NCBI GenBank assembly: GCA_002189035.1
Contig: CM007989.1
Location: forward strand, 4,619,001 to 4,683,000
Source: Utricularia gibba
Lineage: Eukaryota; Streptophyta; Magnoliopsida; Lamiales; Lentibulariaceae
Length of the DNA stretch: 64,000 nucleotides
Reading direction: 5' to 3'
Part shown: one piece after another, positions 1-11,789 of the stretch
Numbering within the stretch: the stretch's first letter is position 1
Layout: each line of letters starts with the position of its first letter
The notes under the pieces: generated by a model
The model's database searches: none
The model's input: only the letters and a program-made list of their open reading frames with translations
What the model was told of the DNA's origin: nothing
Position numbers and translations under genes: made by a program

Positions 1-505
1 AAGGCAAAATCGATATCGGCCAAAACATCCCCTCTTTCAGTACATACATTTTGGTTGAAGGCATCTCTAAACCCTTTGCTCTCTCTCGCCCTAGGTGGTA
101 ACTGCCTACCGATTACCCTTCTCTTCTCGCAAATTTCGTCTAGTTCTCTCCTCAACTCTTCTTCTCTTTTTTCTAGGATTTTCCTAGCCGTATTTTTCCT
201 ATCTGTACCTGGCTCCTAAATGACTTGGTTGCGCCTCTTTCTTTGCAACATTTCTTCCTCAGTCTCAGATTCGGTCTCCTCTTCTGGAGATATTCCGGCA
301 GTAGGGGTTGCTTATCCGCTCGTCGTTCGGTTTCTGACGTCCCCTCCCGTGCATTGGAGTTCAGCCCCAAGGAAGACTTGATGTCGGAAAATATCTCCGT
401 CATGAGGGCTTTGAGTTGTTCCCTGTTGATAACCATGAGGCGGGGGTCTTGTATGCCAGCGTTGCCTTCGTTGCCGGAGTTGGTGGTCGTGTTGTTTTCT
501 GTCAT
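1..505 (-). pseudogene. Broken gag of a Ty3/gypsy-type retrotransposon
   Basis: The ATG at 505 opens a charged, low-complexity N-terminus (MTENNTTTNSGNEG) that runs for 110 codons and stops at 173. From about 300 down to position 1 a second frame carries the more gag-like, acidic and basic coiled-coil-like sequence (EEETESETEEEMLQ, then ILEKREEELRRELDEI), itself interrupted by one stop. The frame therefore shifts inside gag and the gene is dead. It continues beyond the left edge of the window. The call rests on its position behind an LTR and primer-binding site and on composition, not on a conserved catalytic motif. Confidence 0.5.
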
Positions 506-558
506 AATGAGTGTTTGATGGGGAGCTTATGTGGATTTCTCAAGTGAGACAGTAGACC

Positions 559-579
559 TTGCCTCACGGTGGGTGCCAA
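559..579 (-). other. Putative retrotransposon primer-binding site
   Basis: On the minus strand, just after the LTR end, the sequence reads TTTTGGCACCCACCGTG. A TGG start complementary to a tRNA CCA end, placed a few bases after the LTR, is the standard position for minus-strand priming. The tRNA was not identified. Confidence 0.45.
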
Positions 580-581
580 AA

Positions 582-1129
582 TGTTGTGGTTGAAAATCAG
601 TGTTATGGCGGAGACCGATTTTTAGGTTGTGGATACGGCTGGGTGCATCGTATCTGATTAAGATCCTAGTGTTCTGTGTGGTGCGATGCGGTTAACAGAA
701 AGAAAGATAGATCGAGATTTTTACGTGGAAACCATCGGAAAACAGAAAAACCACAGAGCTGTTGGAGCTCGCCGGAAAATGGCTTCACTAGATGGGGGTG
801 GGGAAGAGATACAAATTAGAGGGTTTGGAGTTTAACCCTTTCTTCTTCACGATTTCTTATATTTATACAAGTGGTTGGTCTGACCGAATCTTGAATTCTA
901 TGGATGTCGACTACTTTCTTCACCTGTTGTACATACTATGGTCCTGCTTTCAGATAACCGTCAATTGCTCTACCATTCCCGTAATTCGACTACTTTTCAG
1001 ACTATCTAAAACAGCCGTTGCTGACAAACTCTAACATATATCGGTCTGTCCGCCTGCACCAATCCGTTAGAACACCTTTTGGCTATTTTTCAGTGGCCAT
1101 TTAACCTAATCCGATTTTGGACCCCATCA
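582..1129 (-). repeat. 5' LTR of a Ty3/gypsy-type retrotransposon
   Basis: Read on the plus strand this stretch starts TGTTGTGG and ends CCCCATCA, so it has the TG..CA ends of an LTR. On the minus strand it lies directly upstream of a primer-binding-site-like motif and a gag start. A TATAAATA box on the minus strand near 860-867 fits an LTR promoter. The partner LTR is outside the window, so the boundaries are inferred from one copy. The length would be about 548 bp. Confidence 0.55.
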
Positions 1130-4100
1130 AACTATAAGAAATTTCAAGCATATTTTTTATTTCTTAAAAAAATAAAACTCGAAAACAAATTTTTTCTTCA
1201 TTATTATTTTTCAGTCATGTGAGAAAGTTAGAAATTAGGTTTTGTGTGTTGTGAAAATAAAAATAATAAAAAGAAATAGATTCTGCCAATTTGATAATGA
1301 ATATATTTTATTATTCAACATCTGTTTCTTTTTGAGTAAAAATGATACAAAATATTATTTCTAATATTAAAATATTAAAATAAAAAATAATAATAAGAAT
1401 GACAATTAATATACCTCTTACAAAATACTCTACCACTAAAAATTTTGAGAAAATATGGCAACAATCACATTTTCTTTATAAATGATTAATTTTTATATAT
1501 CTCTTATAATTTAATCATAAATTCAATCTTCTTATTTTTAATTCAATAGAATTCAAAGAGTAATAGATAATAGATTTATAAGATCATGTTTAATTATTGC
1601 TATTATTTATCGAATAGAATTTAATTGGATATAGTTTATCATATGATAAATATTACCGTTTTTTAATTATCACACTTGATGTTAATAATGGCATTATCTA
1701 CGGGTTGTTTTGAAAAGAGAGGATGACACTTGTTTGCCACATAGTCTATTATTATTATTCACAAACAATATTAACTGGATATTTTATTCTAAATAAGTTA
1801 TTCGTGTAATGGGAATAATGACTCTGTTTTTCCTAATAAACACGCAAATTATTAGCTATTTTGGCATCTAATTAGTGCATTTCTTCCTTTCACACACAGG
1901 TTCGGACTAGTATTTTTGAATGGAGCGTGATGCTAATATAATAGAATGGCATATTAGTGTATAGGACATGTGAACTCTAATTATTTGGTTTGTCGCAATA
2001 TTATTCTAAGTGGATAGATTTTGGACATGGGGCACATATCTTGTCATGGGTAACACTCATGTCCGAAATGCTTTTGACTTTGTAAAGGAATTTGCTATCC
2101 ATTCGTTGAAATTAAGTCAGTAGTCCATATTCTTTGTCTGAATGGTATAATCTTTTACTAAGAATTATTGTTCATCCCAACTATTTGAAAGTAGTTGCAG
2201 TCGATACTTAGTATTTTAATATCGAAAAAAATTAATATACTATTATTTTTATAAATTTGGCATTTTTAATCTCTATGAAATTAATCTTCATTATTTTTGC
2301 TGTTGCGAAAAATATGGTTAATTTTAAGCTTTTAGATTTATGTAGTTGTAAAGAGTTAGAGAAATTGCTTGAGAGTGGGAAAAAAATCGTGTGTCAATAG
2401 AAACTTCGTTGAGAAATTTTATAGGGCAACATGATGTTGAAGATGAGATTGCTCTCTCTAAAAGAGATTGTATTAAGGATTAAGATACAAGGCGGGTTGA
2501 AACCCACATTTTAAGTGGAGTTGATATACATTTATAAATATATTCGAGTATGCTTCTATATCTTAGGAAATTGATAACAAATGATTTTGTTTTTAGGGTT
2601 TAGGATAGAAAAAAAAAATGTGATATCATATAAATATTAGGATTCTATGAAACATTTAGACGTTTTAGAAGTGTTAATATAAATTACAATTTTTATTGAA
2701 TATTTGGATTAAATGATTGATTTAATCTATATTTATAAAAATCACTTAAAAACTTATTTTAATATAATTGAAAATTTTGCTGAAATGAAAATTAACATAT
2801 GTTTAGAAACATTTTTTAAAATTATTATTACAAAATTGATTATTGTTCAAAATATAAAAAATAAAATAATCTTTATGAATAAATAATATAATGGTCTAAA
2901 CTTACTAATAATCATAACTTATAAAAATTATTTATATAAACGTATTATATAATATCAATGTTTATCAAACTCTTAGTTGATCATTAATAGCAGTACATAT
3001 GCGATCTTAAATGACATTCATTCAAATCACCATTAATCATATTATCCACATTATCTTTATCGTTTTCATCTTCATCTTTTTTATTTAAAGGTTTTTTGAA
3101 ATGTCTATCTTCTTGGTTATTGATTCGAAAATTTGTAAAACCTAAATCCATATTAGTAGAAGGAAGTTTTTATAAGAAAAATAAATGCAAATTAGTAATT
3201 ATTTTAAAAATGATATTAATTGTAACTCTTAATTAACAAATAAGTATAGTAATAAATTTATTTATCAAAATTAATTCTTAAAAAATATTTATGTGTGAGA
3301 AGATACCCATTTGTGTATCTCACAAAATTGATGTGATTCTCAACAATCAATTATTATATAAGATAATGGGGTACACATTTGAAAAGTAAAATCAATTATA
3401 CAAAAAGATAATTGATTTTAGTAGAAAGATAGTGATTTCCAAATGTTGACTTAGTCTAAATTTTCGGCTAATTCTATCCTTCTAAGTAAACAACATGCCC
3501 ATCACATCTCAATAATCTATGATAGTCATGTCTATCCTAACAAATAAGACTACAAAATATAAGACTATGCGACCAAAAAGGTGAAAATTAGGGCTTGAAA
3601 GAGGTTCAGGAAGACTTGGGTATTTTTATGATAATCAATCTCTCTATAGGATTAAAATAAGAATTTGGATGAGGATACCACCCATAAAAGTCTTAAAATA
3701 GATTATGAATAAAGAGAATGTGTTAACTTTTATATAATAAACACTAGTTTCCTTTTTATAAGATCTCATTTCAATGTTTGATTATGAATTGAAATTTAAA
3801 AATTTATATGATGCAAAAATTTAATTATTTAGTAGCAATTCAGAAATTTTCGTTTACAAAAGATACTAGATATATAAAAATCACATTTAATATAAAGTGG
3901 ACATTATAGTATCTTATTTTAAAAAGAAAAATTATTCCACAAACATTATTTTTCTATCCTGTGTGGGAACATCACTATTGATAGACATAGAGGTGTGGAT
4001 TTATCTGAAGAATAATATTTAATAAATTTAATTTATTTGGATAATATAATACTTTTTATTTGATATTTTTAATATTATTTTATTTATAATAAATTATAAT

Positions 4101-4290
4101 TTTAGTCCATGAGGACCTTACTGAATTCAAATAAGAGATTGGTTGATTGGGTACGGCGGGCGCGAGTAGGTGGTTGACGGGTAGGTTTGTCCGCGATGCT
4201 GCTTCTTTGGAGCTCCGTCATCCGACGGCCATGAGGACCTTCATCGGACGGCGTCCAGAGGAGCCAAATTTTGTAAGATAGAAGGCATGT
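1130..4290. other. AT-rich intergenic stretch, no gene seen
   Basis: Mostly AT-rich DNA with poly-A/T tracts and no ORF with recognisable protein sequence. A GC-richer patch follows at about 4100-4400, upstream of the reductase gene. It has a short minus-strand ORF without family resemblance and is more likely distal promoter. Confidence 0.6.
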
Positions 4291-4294
4291 CTTC

Positions 4295-4300
4295 CACGTG
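4295..4300 (+). promoter_or_regulatory. G-box (CACGTG), distal
   Basis: A perfect CACGTG palindrome about 375 bp before the reductase start codon. Such boxes bind bHLH and bZIP factors. Function here is inferred only from the motif and position. Confidence 0.3.
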
Positions 4301-4508
4301 GGGGATGCTGACTGTAGAATTGGTGCTCTTCTTGCCCTACGCACGCGCTTTCCTCCTTTTCCTCACCCGTGATCCACGTTGCCCCTGTAGGGGGGGCCTC
4401 TAAAAGAATATTTTATTTTTAAAATGTAATATAACTTCAAATTCTATCTAATGAAAAAAAATTATCGAAAACGTTTTTCAATAAGTATGCCAAACCCGGC
4501 CTAAATAT

Positions 4509-4514
4509 CACGTG
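4509..4514 (+). promoter_or_regulatory. G-box (CACGTG), proximal
   Basis: Second perfect CACGTG, about 80 bp upstream of the TATA box of the reductase gene. Two G-boxes in one promoter suggest bHLH/bZIP control, for example light or jasmonate/ABA responses. This is inference from the motif. Confidence 0.4.
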
Positions 4515-4593
4515 GAAAATAGAGCGAGTCGTTCTGGAGCGGCCTTCCTGTATTTAGTTAGCAGGTTTTTAATCCAATAAATCTGAGGAGTTT

Positions 4594-4601
4594 TATAAAT
4601 A
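4594..4601 (+). promoter_or_regulatory. TATA box of the CAD-like gene
   Basis: TATAAATA lies 73 bp before the ATG at 4674, which leaves room for a 5' UTR of about 40-45 nt. A CCAAT-like motif lies about 20 bp further upstream. Confidence 0.55.
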
Positions 4602-4673
4602 GAAGTCTGCATTATCCACATCTATAGCCTCGCACAGAGCAGTGGACGGCGACTGTCTGGGAATTCTGCACAA

Positions 4674-6051
4674 ATGGCCAAGTCACCGGAAACGGAGCAC
4701 CCAGTGAAGGCTTTTGGATGGGCTGCAAGAGACACTTCTGGGCATCTCTCCCCTTTCACTTTCTCCAGAAGGTTCAGCACTCCCCGTTGATTTTTTTTTT
4801 TTTGGGTTTTGTTGCTTTGATGGTTCTTAGATCTGCTTCGATTTGATGTAGGGCTACTGGTGATCGTGATGTGAAGTTCAAAGTTTTGTTTTGCGGGGTT
4901 TGTCACTCAGATCTGCACCAGGTCAAGAACGATTGGGGAATCGCCACTTACCCCATTGTTCCTGGGTAAAATCCCATTTTGTTTTACTGTTTGTTGATTT
5001 ATTGGAGGTTTCAACTGATTGATTCTGGGTGTAGGCATGAGATCGTCGGAGAAGTGACGGAGGTGGGATCCCAGGTCACGAAATTCAAGATCGGCGACAA
5101 GGTCGGCGTCGGCTGCCTCGTCGGATCCTGCCGTGAATGTGAGCAGTGCAACAGCGATCTCGAAAACTACTGCCCGAAACAAATCCAGACTTACAGTATG
5201 CCTTACTTGGACGGTACCATCACCTACGGTGGCTACTCCAATTTCATGGTGGCTGACGAGCACTTCGTCATCCGTTGGCCGGAAAATTTCCCACTCGCCG
5301 CCGGAGCTCCCCTCCTCTGCGCTGGAATCACCACTTACAGCCCGATGAAATACTACGGCCTTGACAAGCCCGGCCAGCACATCGGCGTCGTTGGGCTCGG
5401 TGGCCTCGGGCACGTCGCCGTGAAATTCGCCAAGGCTTTCGGTGCAAAAGTTACCGTTATCAGCACTTCCCTTCATAAGAAGAAGGAAGCCATTGAATCC
5501 CTCGGCGCCGATGCGTTTCTCGTGAGCAAAAATCATGAAGAGATGCAGGTAATTACCCATTTCATTTCTCAAAAATCGTCACTGTATCAGCATTGACTGG
5601 AGGAGTAAAACATGATTAGGCGGCGGCGTACACCTTGGACGGAATAATCGACACTGTAGCAGCAGTTCATCCCTTGGTTCCGTTGCTGAATCTTCTCAAA
5701 CCCCACGGCAAGCTCATCATGGTGGGTGCACCGGAGAAGCCATTGGAGCTGCTCAGCTTCTCCTTGATCACCGGTCAGTAACTATTTCAATGAATTTCAT
5801 TTATGGGAGATGGAATACCAATCTATAACTGTTTGAATTAAATTGCAGCAAGGAGAATCGTGGGTGGAAGCACCATCGGAGGAATCAAGGAAACTCAAGA
5901 GATGATCGACTTCGCGGCGGAGCATAACATTCTTCCAGATGTGGAGATGATTTCGATGGACTACATCAACACCGCTATGCATCGTCTAGTCAAGTCCGAC
6001 GTGAAGTACCGTTTCGTCATCGACGTGGCGAATACCCTGAAATCAGAGTAA
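4674..6051 (+). CDS. Cinnamyl-alcohol/mannitol dehydrogenase-type NADPH reductase (MDR superfamily)
   Basis: Five exons: 4674-4771, 4852-4965, 5035-5548, 5620-5773, 5849-6051, giving 1083 nt and 360 residues, the usual family length. Every intron has GT..AG borders and all phases agree. Visible residues: catalytic zinc ligands Cys47 (in CGVCHSD), His72 and Cys166; structural zinc Cys103, Cys106, Cys109 and Cys117; dinucleotide motif GLGGLG at 191-196; and STS-x2-K at 214-219, the pattern linked to NADPH use in CADs. These enzymes interconvert aldehydes and primary alcohols in the cytosol. The N-terminus ([18 protein letters not shown]) and overall sequence look most like the mannitol dehydrogenase/ELI3/8-hydroxygeraniol dehydrogenase branch rather than the core lignin CADs. 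The substrate is not certain. The gene appears intact, with a TATA box and two G-boxes upstream. Confidence 0.93.
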
Positions 6052-7690
6052 CCTCTCCACCGCCGCGGCCGCCGGTGTTTGGATTTCTTTCTGTGTACCA
6101 TCCTTCGTTGTTGTCGCTGAATAACTCCTACGGGAAGGAAGAAGGTTTTCCGGTATTGAGTTAATGTGGTGTTTTGGAATAATTTTTCTTCTAAAATAAT
6201 AATAAATCTAATTTAATCAAAAATAATATAAATAAATCCCAAATTAGATATTTTTATTATTAATTTTGAAGAAAGAAGAATTATTTGTATGAATTGGGGA
6301 ATTTACTATTTGATCTAAGATGTGGGCCCTGTCCCTTTGACCTCTTGATGATTGAATTGGCCCAAAAGGAAAGCCCAATTCATTCCTAACAAAATGATTA
6401 CGAGACTAAGAATTAAAAACTATCCATTGAACAAACGCAGCGTTTCTAAACCACTTCTCTTTTATTAAATTCAATTCTATTATCGTATAATTAATTCTAA
6501 CTTTTAAATATGTGCCTGATTATCTTTTATAAAAATTTATTTTTTACAATTAACTCAATTTTTTTGAGAATTATGAATATGTATTGTTTTCATACATAAG
6601 TATTTTTTAAAAATTGATTTTAAAAAATAAATTTAATACTATATCCATTTATTAGTATAGAATTACAATTAATACCATTTTTAAAATAAATAATAATTTG
6701 ATAATATTAGTTAAGATTTTTATGAATTTTGATACTATATAATATGCTTTATTTAAATAAATTTAAAAATATGATTATTAATAAATATAGTTAAATATAT
6801 AATTTACTTATAAAATTTTATTTTTATTTTTCATTCTAAATAATAAACAATTTCAAACATATATGAATTTTCATTTTATTAGAATTTTTAATTCTGTTAA
6901 AATCAATTTTGTAGTGATTTTTTCTAAAATTGTCTTTATATGGTATTTAGAAACTTTGTTTAGGTTGTCAAACATGCATATAATGAGAAATATATCAATT
7001 TGATACATGTATTTCCAAATAACATATGACTCGATTCATAAAAGACTTGACATGTGAATCATATTTTCGAAAATTTTATTTTCACACATGTTTTCTTAAT
7101 TAATCGAATTTTGATTTATTTCTTACATTCTTTTGAAACACATATATCAAATAAAATATTACTATAAATACATATTTATAAAACTTATATATGTATTCAC
7201 TGACCAATATTGTTTGGAGTCAATAAAAACAGTTGGTGAGAAACGTCATTCATAAATGATTTAATATTTGAAAACGGTAGTAAAGGAATATTAATCAAAT
7301 AATATATTTTATAATTAAATGAAAATAAAGATTATGTTAAATTCAAATAATTCTAATTTTAAAATTAAAATTAAAACTTCAAAAATTAAGATAAAGCGTA
7401 AATAATTATTTTATACTTGATTTTGATAAATGTTTAGAATAGATTGAAGAATTACAAATAAAATTTATTATAGAAAATATATTATTTTATATATCTTTTT
7501 GATATGAAGTGAAAATAAATAATATATGAATTTAAAAGTTTCATGATATTAGACAACACATGTTTATTTAAACTTAAATAATCAAAATTAATCATTAACT
7601 AAATTACCCTATAATGCAATCTTAGTTAGCTTTTTACAGAAAAAAAAAGCTTTTTTTTAACCCACCCATAATATTTCGTATTTTTTCAAA
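6052..7690. other. AT-rich intergenic stretch, no gene seen
   Basis: The reductase 3' UTR comes first, then very AT-rich DNA with many stop codons in every frame. No protein resemblance or terminal repeats were recognised. Confidence 0.6.
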
Positions 7691-8070
7691 CCCGATAAAA
7701 GTGCTCATGGTGATAGGTGAGATGCGTCGAAATGATTTTTTTGGGGCGTGAAAATAGATTGAAAAATAGTAGAAATGATGGAGCATTTATGAGGCGATGA
7801 AGAAGGAAGGAATGGAAGGGGGGCGTGGCGTGGAAGCAGATTTGTACTGCTTCGCGATGACAGGATCAGAGCAGCGGGGCAACACACTTGAATGATCCAA
7901 AACAAGTGTCGCTGTTGCAGACCCTTCTCGTACGGTGCTGCAGCCCTTAGGGCATGTAGATAAGTACAGTACCCAAATGGTGGTGAACCCTATTCGCCTA
8001 TCGTGTTCCCTTTCCTCTCGTCTGCCCATTGCGGTCCAGATTCCCTGTCTCGCTTACGCATTCCAGTCAT
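7690..8070. other. GC-rich island without a recognisable gene
   Basis: This 380-bp patch is clearly richer in G+C than its flanks. It holds overlapping minus-strand ORFs of 66-80 codons, none starting with a convincing protein motif or matching a family I know. It could be an exon remnant or a captured fragment. No function is proposed. Confidence 0.3.
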
Positions 8071-8269
8071 AAATTATTTGGTCAGCAAAAGTTTATTTTA
8101 AGACCATTGTTGCTAACTAAACTTCACTTAAAGGATAGTAGTATTTAGTGTATAAGAGGAGCTCGAGCACCGCGTCATTCAATAATTTGATAACATAAGT
8201 CGAGAAAACGGTATATTCTTGTTGATCATAATATATGTTTATATATATCATATACATAATTAGGCATAT

Positions 8270-8500
8270 CTTAATACTCTCCAGCTCAAGATGCATCCTC
8301 TTGTACAAAATCGCATAGCTCTATTTGTCGTAAGTGTTCTAACAAGGTTCGGATACAATTGGCTAATAAAACCTTGGTGAAGATGTATCCCAACCGAATG
8401 TTGGATGGAATATAATGAGGAACAATGAAACCTCATTCATAACTATCTCAAAGCATATGACTAGTTATGCTTACATTTTTGGTTCGCTCATCAATGCTAT
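8270..8500 (-). pseudogene. 3' tail of a decayed Ty1/copia element
   Basis: On the minus strand one frame reads VGYIFTKVLLANCIRTLLE, which recalls the conserved copia RNase H tail (..ADIFTKALP..). It is followed by a purine-rich stretch and GAGTATTAAGATAT, the usual junction of copia pol and the 3' LTR. Upstream frames are full of stops, so this is a fragment. The LTR was not delimited. Confidence 0.4.
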
Positions 8501-8597
8501 ATTTTGTGTGATATGGATGGTCAATTGTTGTAAAAGAGCAATTGAATATGTGTTTCTACTCTCGTTAAAAATCATGTGGAAGTGAAGTTAACCGCTT

Positions 8598-8793
8598 GGG
8601 TGTGTTTGGTACATATATAAATTAATACCAAGTATAAGAGGTGGTATATAAAGAGGAGGTATATGATAATATTATTTTATCTTATATTCATGATATAACT
8701 TATTCTAAGTATAATTTATCCCACCTATCAAATATACTATTTTTCTTTTCTCATTTAACTATCCTACTTTATACTCTCTACCAAACACACTCC
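8598..8793. mobile_element. MITE, 196 bp, PIF/Harbinger-like ends
   Basis: Starts GGGTGTGTTTGGTA and ends TACCAAACACACTCC, an inverted repeat of about 14 bp. Its interior, in reverse, has a stretch like GGGATAAATTATACT that also lies just inside the left end of the 2.5-kb element at 47053-49554, which has the same termini. It has no coding capacity. A clean target-site duplication was not found. It is most simply a non-autonomous relative of that element. Confidence 0.65.
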
Positions 8794-8939
8794 TAGAGTT
8801 TTACGGTAGTTAATGTTATACTCATATACTCTACCTAAGTAATAGATTCAGAGACTGATTACATCTTGGTCTTCCAAGAAATCAATTGACAATTACATAA
8901 AATAGAGCATCCAATTAGCAATCATCGTTGGATAAGCTG

Positions 8940-9620
8940 CTCAGTATGTGCTTAGGTTGATGATGAAATTTAGTTGTCTTCCTTTACTCTTGTTTCTAAC
9001 AAACCATGGGTAGACCTAAAGAGGAGAGCAAGTAGTTTCACAACTTAGATGCTTGGTTTAGAGATAGACCAACAAACCTAGACATGATCAGTCGGTGTTA
9101 GTCCAGAGTAGAATCAGGTAGACCTAGTTCTATATGCCTTGCATGCAGTTAGACCTAATTGCAATGTTGATTCTAATATTGGGGACTAGCTTAAGCAAAA
9201 AATATGATGAATGACCTAGATAGACTTAGGTTATTTGAAGTTGTGAGTGGAGGAAGATAATAAATTAAGTTAGGAAGCTTAGCATAACACCATCCGCAGA
9301 TCCTTAAGGCGTCCTCGTATTAGTCTGAGTCAAAACCAGTACCTGTTACCTTAGCGTAGAAACCTGATATTGCTTACCTACCTTGTTTACTGAACTTGTT
9401 TACCACTGTTAGTCCGAGCTTAGATTAAGACCTACTGTTATCCGAAATCATGCATTTACTAAAACACTTAGCAAGCACAAGCTTTTCGTGATCGACTCTG
9501 ATATCCACTATACAAGTTTTCTAAATTTGTATTTTGTGTAGATTAGGGAGTATAAATTTATTTGATACGGATTTTTTATTTTTATTTGCAACAATATTAG
9601 AAAAAAACCGTTTATCATTA
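8940..9620 (+). repeat. Dispersed LTR-like repeat, copy 1 (3' part)
   Basis: Shares long stretches with 17160-17900 and 29940-30670, such as GGGTAGACCTAAAGAG, the segment around CTTAGATGCTTGGTTTAGA, and the end CGTTTATCA. It abuts an inverted copy that starts about 20 bp downstream. It is probably an LTR fragment of the gypsy family whose pol tail lies at 58850-59110. Confidence 0.55.
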
Positions 9621-9639
9621 ATCCTCATAAAATAAAAAT

Positions 9640-10700
9640 TAAACACAAAATGTAAAGTTGAATTCAGGATCGATCACAAGGATCAAATGTTTGTTGTGTG
9701 TTTCAATAGATGTAGGATTACATAATAAACATGGTACTCTTAGTATAAGGCCAATGATGGTTACGTATCTCACATTGGTTATGGACGAGGGAGGGGACAT
9801 GATTAAATAGAGGGATCCTGTTAATCTTGCATGAGCCTTTTTCCTCGGAAAGGGAGAACATAAAACCGTAAGGGTTGAGTGCTCGAAGCAGACAATATCA
9901 TGCAAGGCGAGGATATGTCTTGACACTTAGTCCAACGTTAGACTAACAGCAATAGACAAGTTCAGTAACTAAGATCAAATCTAAACATAGACAGTAAGTA
10001 ATAAATACAAGTTCTAAGTACAAAATAATATTAAGATACCTTAATGTGGTGTAAGTGATGTGGTACTAAGATCCTTAATTTAATCTGCAATGTTCTCATA
10101 CTTACAACTTCAAATAACCTAAGTTTAACCAGATTATTTGTCATGTTTTTAGCTAACATAACCTCTAATTTCATCATCTATCCCACACTTAGGTCTATTT
10201 ATATACAAAATATATAGAACTAAGTTTATCCAATTCTATTAATTTTGCTCAACACTAATATCTATTATTCTCACCTTGATTAATTGATCTATTTCTAAAT
10301 CAAATATCTAAGTTATGAAGCTATTCGGTTCTCTGCTTAGATCTGCCTGAGGATTAATAGAAACAAAAGCTATGACACATTGATTAATTCTCTTATGAAC
10401 CCTAGCCCCACATCACTATTTTACACCTTAAAGCATTTCTAAAATCTAGACACTTATATTTGGTAAGTAAAGTAAGATTTCATAGTCATAAACTAAAAAG
10501 AATATTCCAAATATTGTTAAACAAACAGTAAATGAGAGTAAAATGTTCAGCAAACTAAGCAAATAAAGTGTTCTATTTCCGTCTGTTACTATTCATAGCA
10601 TGGAATAGTAGCGTTGGCTGGGTTCCTAAGCTGGTTCTTCACATTGAGGGCTTTCTTCCGGAAAAATCAGCTTCTTCTCTTTTCTAGTATATTGTTCTTC
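9640..10700 (-). repeat. Dispersed LTR-like repeat, copy 2 (inverted)
   Basis: The reverse complement follows copies at 16965-17900 and 29560-30670 in order: the segment ending GTTCTTCACATTGAGG, a stretch with the CTACTATTCCATGCTATG-like motif, then the AACTTAGGTTATTTGAAGTT block. It is head-to-tail inverted against copy 1, giving a degenerate palindrome of more than 600 bp per arm centred near 9630. No coding sequence. Confidence 0.55.
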
Positions 10701-11780
10701 TTGTTGGAGCTCATTCGTGTGTGTATTCTTTGCTGTTCTTAAGCTCTCCCCTTTTCATTTTCTCTCCTTCAAATTATCTTCTACTCTCTCATTTCCTAAA
10801 GCAAGTACTATCTTTGATAGTATTACTGTTTCTACCCTTGACTTGCAGACTGATGTGATGTAAGTGCACTTATTGTACTCTCTTTTTATGCTACTCCTAC
10901 TACATGGCTGCTTGCATGAAATCCTTCCCTGATTTTTTAGACTTGTTGTGATGGAAGTGTACTCATTTGCATACATAATTCATGTATTCCCTAAATTTAT
11001 CATTGTCTTATCATCAACAACTAAAATATAATTAAAAATTATCATTTTATATTATAAAAACAAGAAAATTTGTGTAATATCATGTTGCTATTTCTCTATG
11101 ACATAAAGACAATACATAATGACACATATTCTAATGAAAAATGAGAAATACATATGTATAGAAGAGCTTACTTTATATTAATTAACAAGAATATGTAGAG
11201 AATGTTGTATGCATTATCACACATATTACTTTTCAATCATAAAATCAAAACACATAATTGCAAATTCTAACCATAAAGTAAAATATTAAATACCCAAAAT
11301 ATTTGAATTAAGAAAGTACTATATACACGATATCAATTATTATCATTAACCTACCAATTGAATATCCAAAATATTTATAATAAAAAATACTAAATATACA
11401 ATATCAATTATTACCATAAAACTAATAATAGAATAATAAAATATTTATATTACAAATAATAAACATTATAGTGATAATTATTATCATAAAATCAATTACA
11501 AAATAAGAAAATATTGACACAAAAATACAAAACCTATAATTTCAATTCTAACTATATAATTAACTATTGAATATCCAAAATATCAATATAGCAAAATCTA
11601 TATTACTAAACACAAGAAAAAAATAAAATCTATACCTATAACTTCTCATGCTCTACAATCATAGAAATGTTTGGTCAACCAGATGGTATATTTTTTTGTC
11701 CCCTCTAACCTAATAATTATCTTAATTACAAACATCTATATCCTCCTTTCTTTCATCTTTCAACGCTTTGCTTAGAATAT
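10701..11780. other. AT-rich intergenic stretch, no gene seen
   Basis: AT-rich DNA with several short near-repeats of the type TTATAATATCAATTATTA between about 11320 and 11500. No ORF of interest. Confidence 0.5.
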
Positions 11781-11789
11781 TCTAAATTA

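Noticed and set aside
4102-4344. Short basic minus-strand ORF upstream of the reductase
   Set aside because: No family resemblance; its richness in Arg follows from local GC content. Likely promoter DNA.
4907-5572. 221-codon minus-strand ORF opposite the reductase exon 3
   Set aside because: It mirrors a conserved coding exon in codon-biased DNA. The plus strand carries all zinc and dinucleotide motifs, so this is a shadow.
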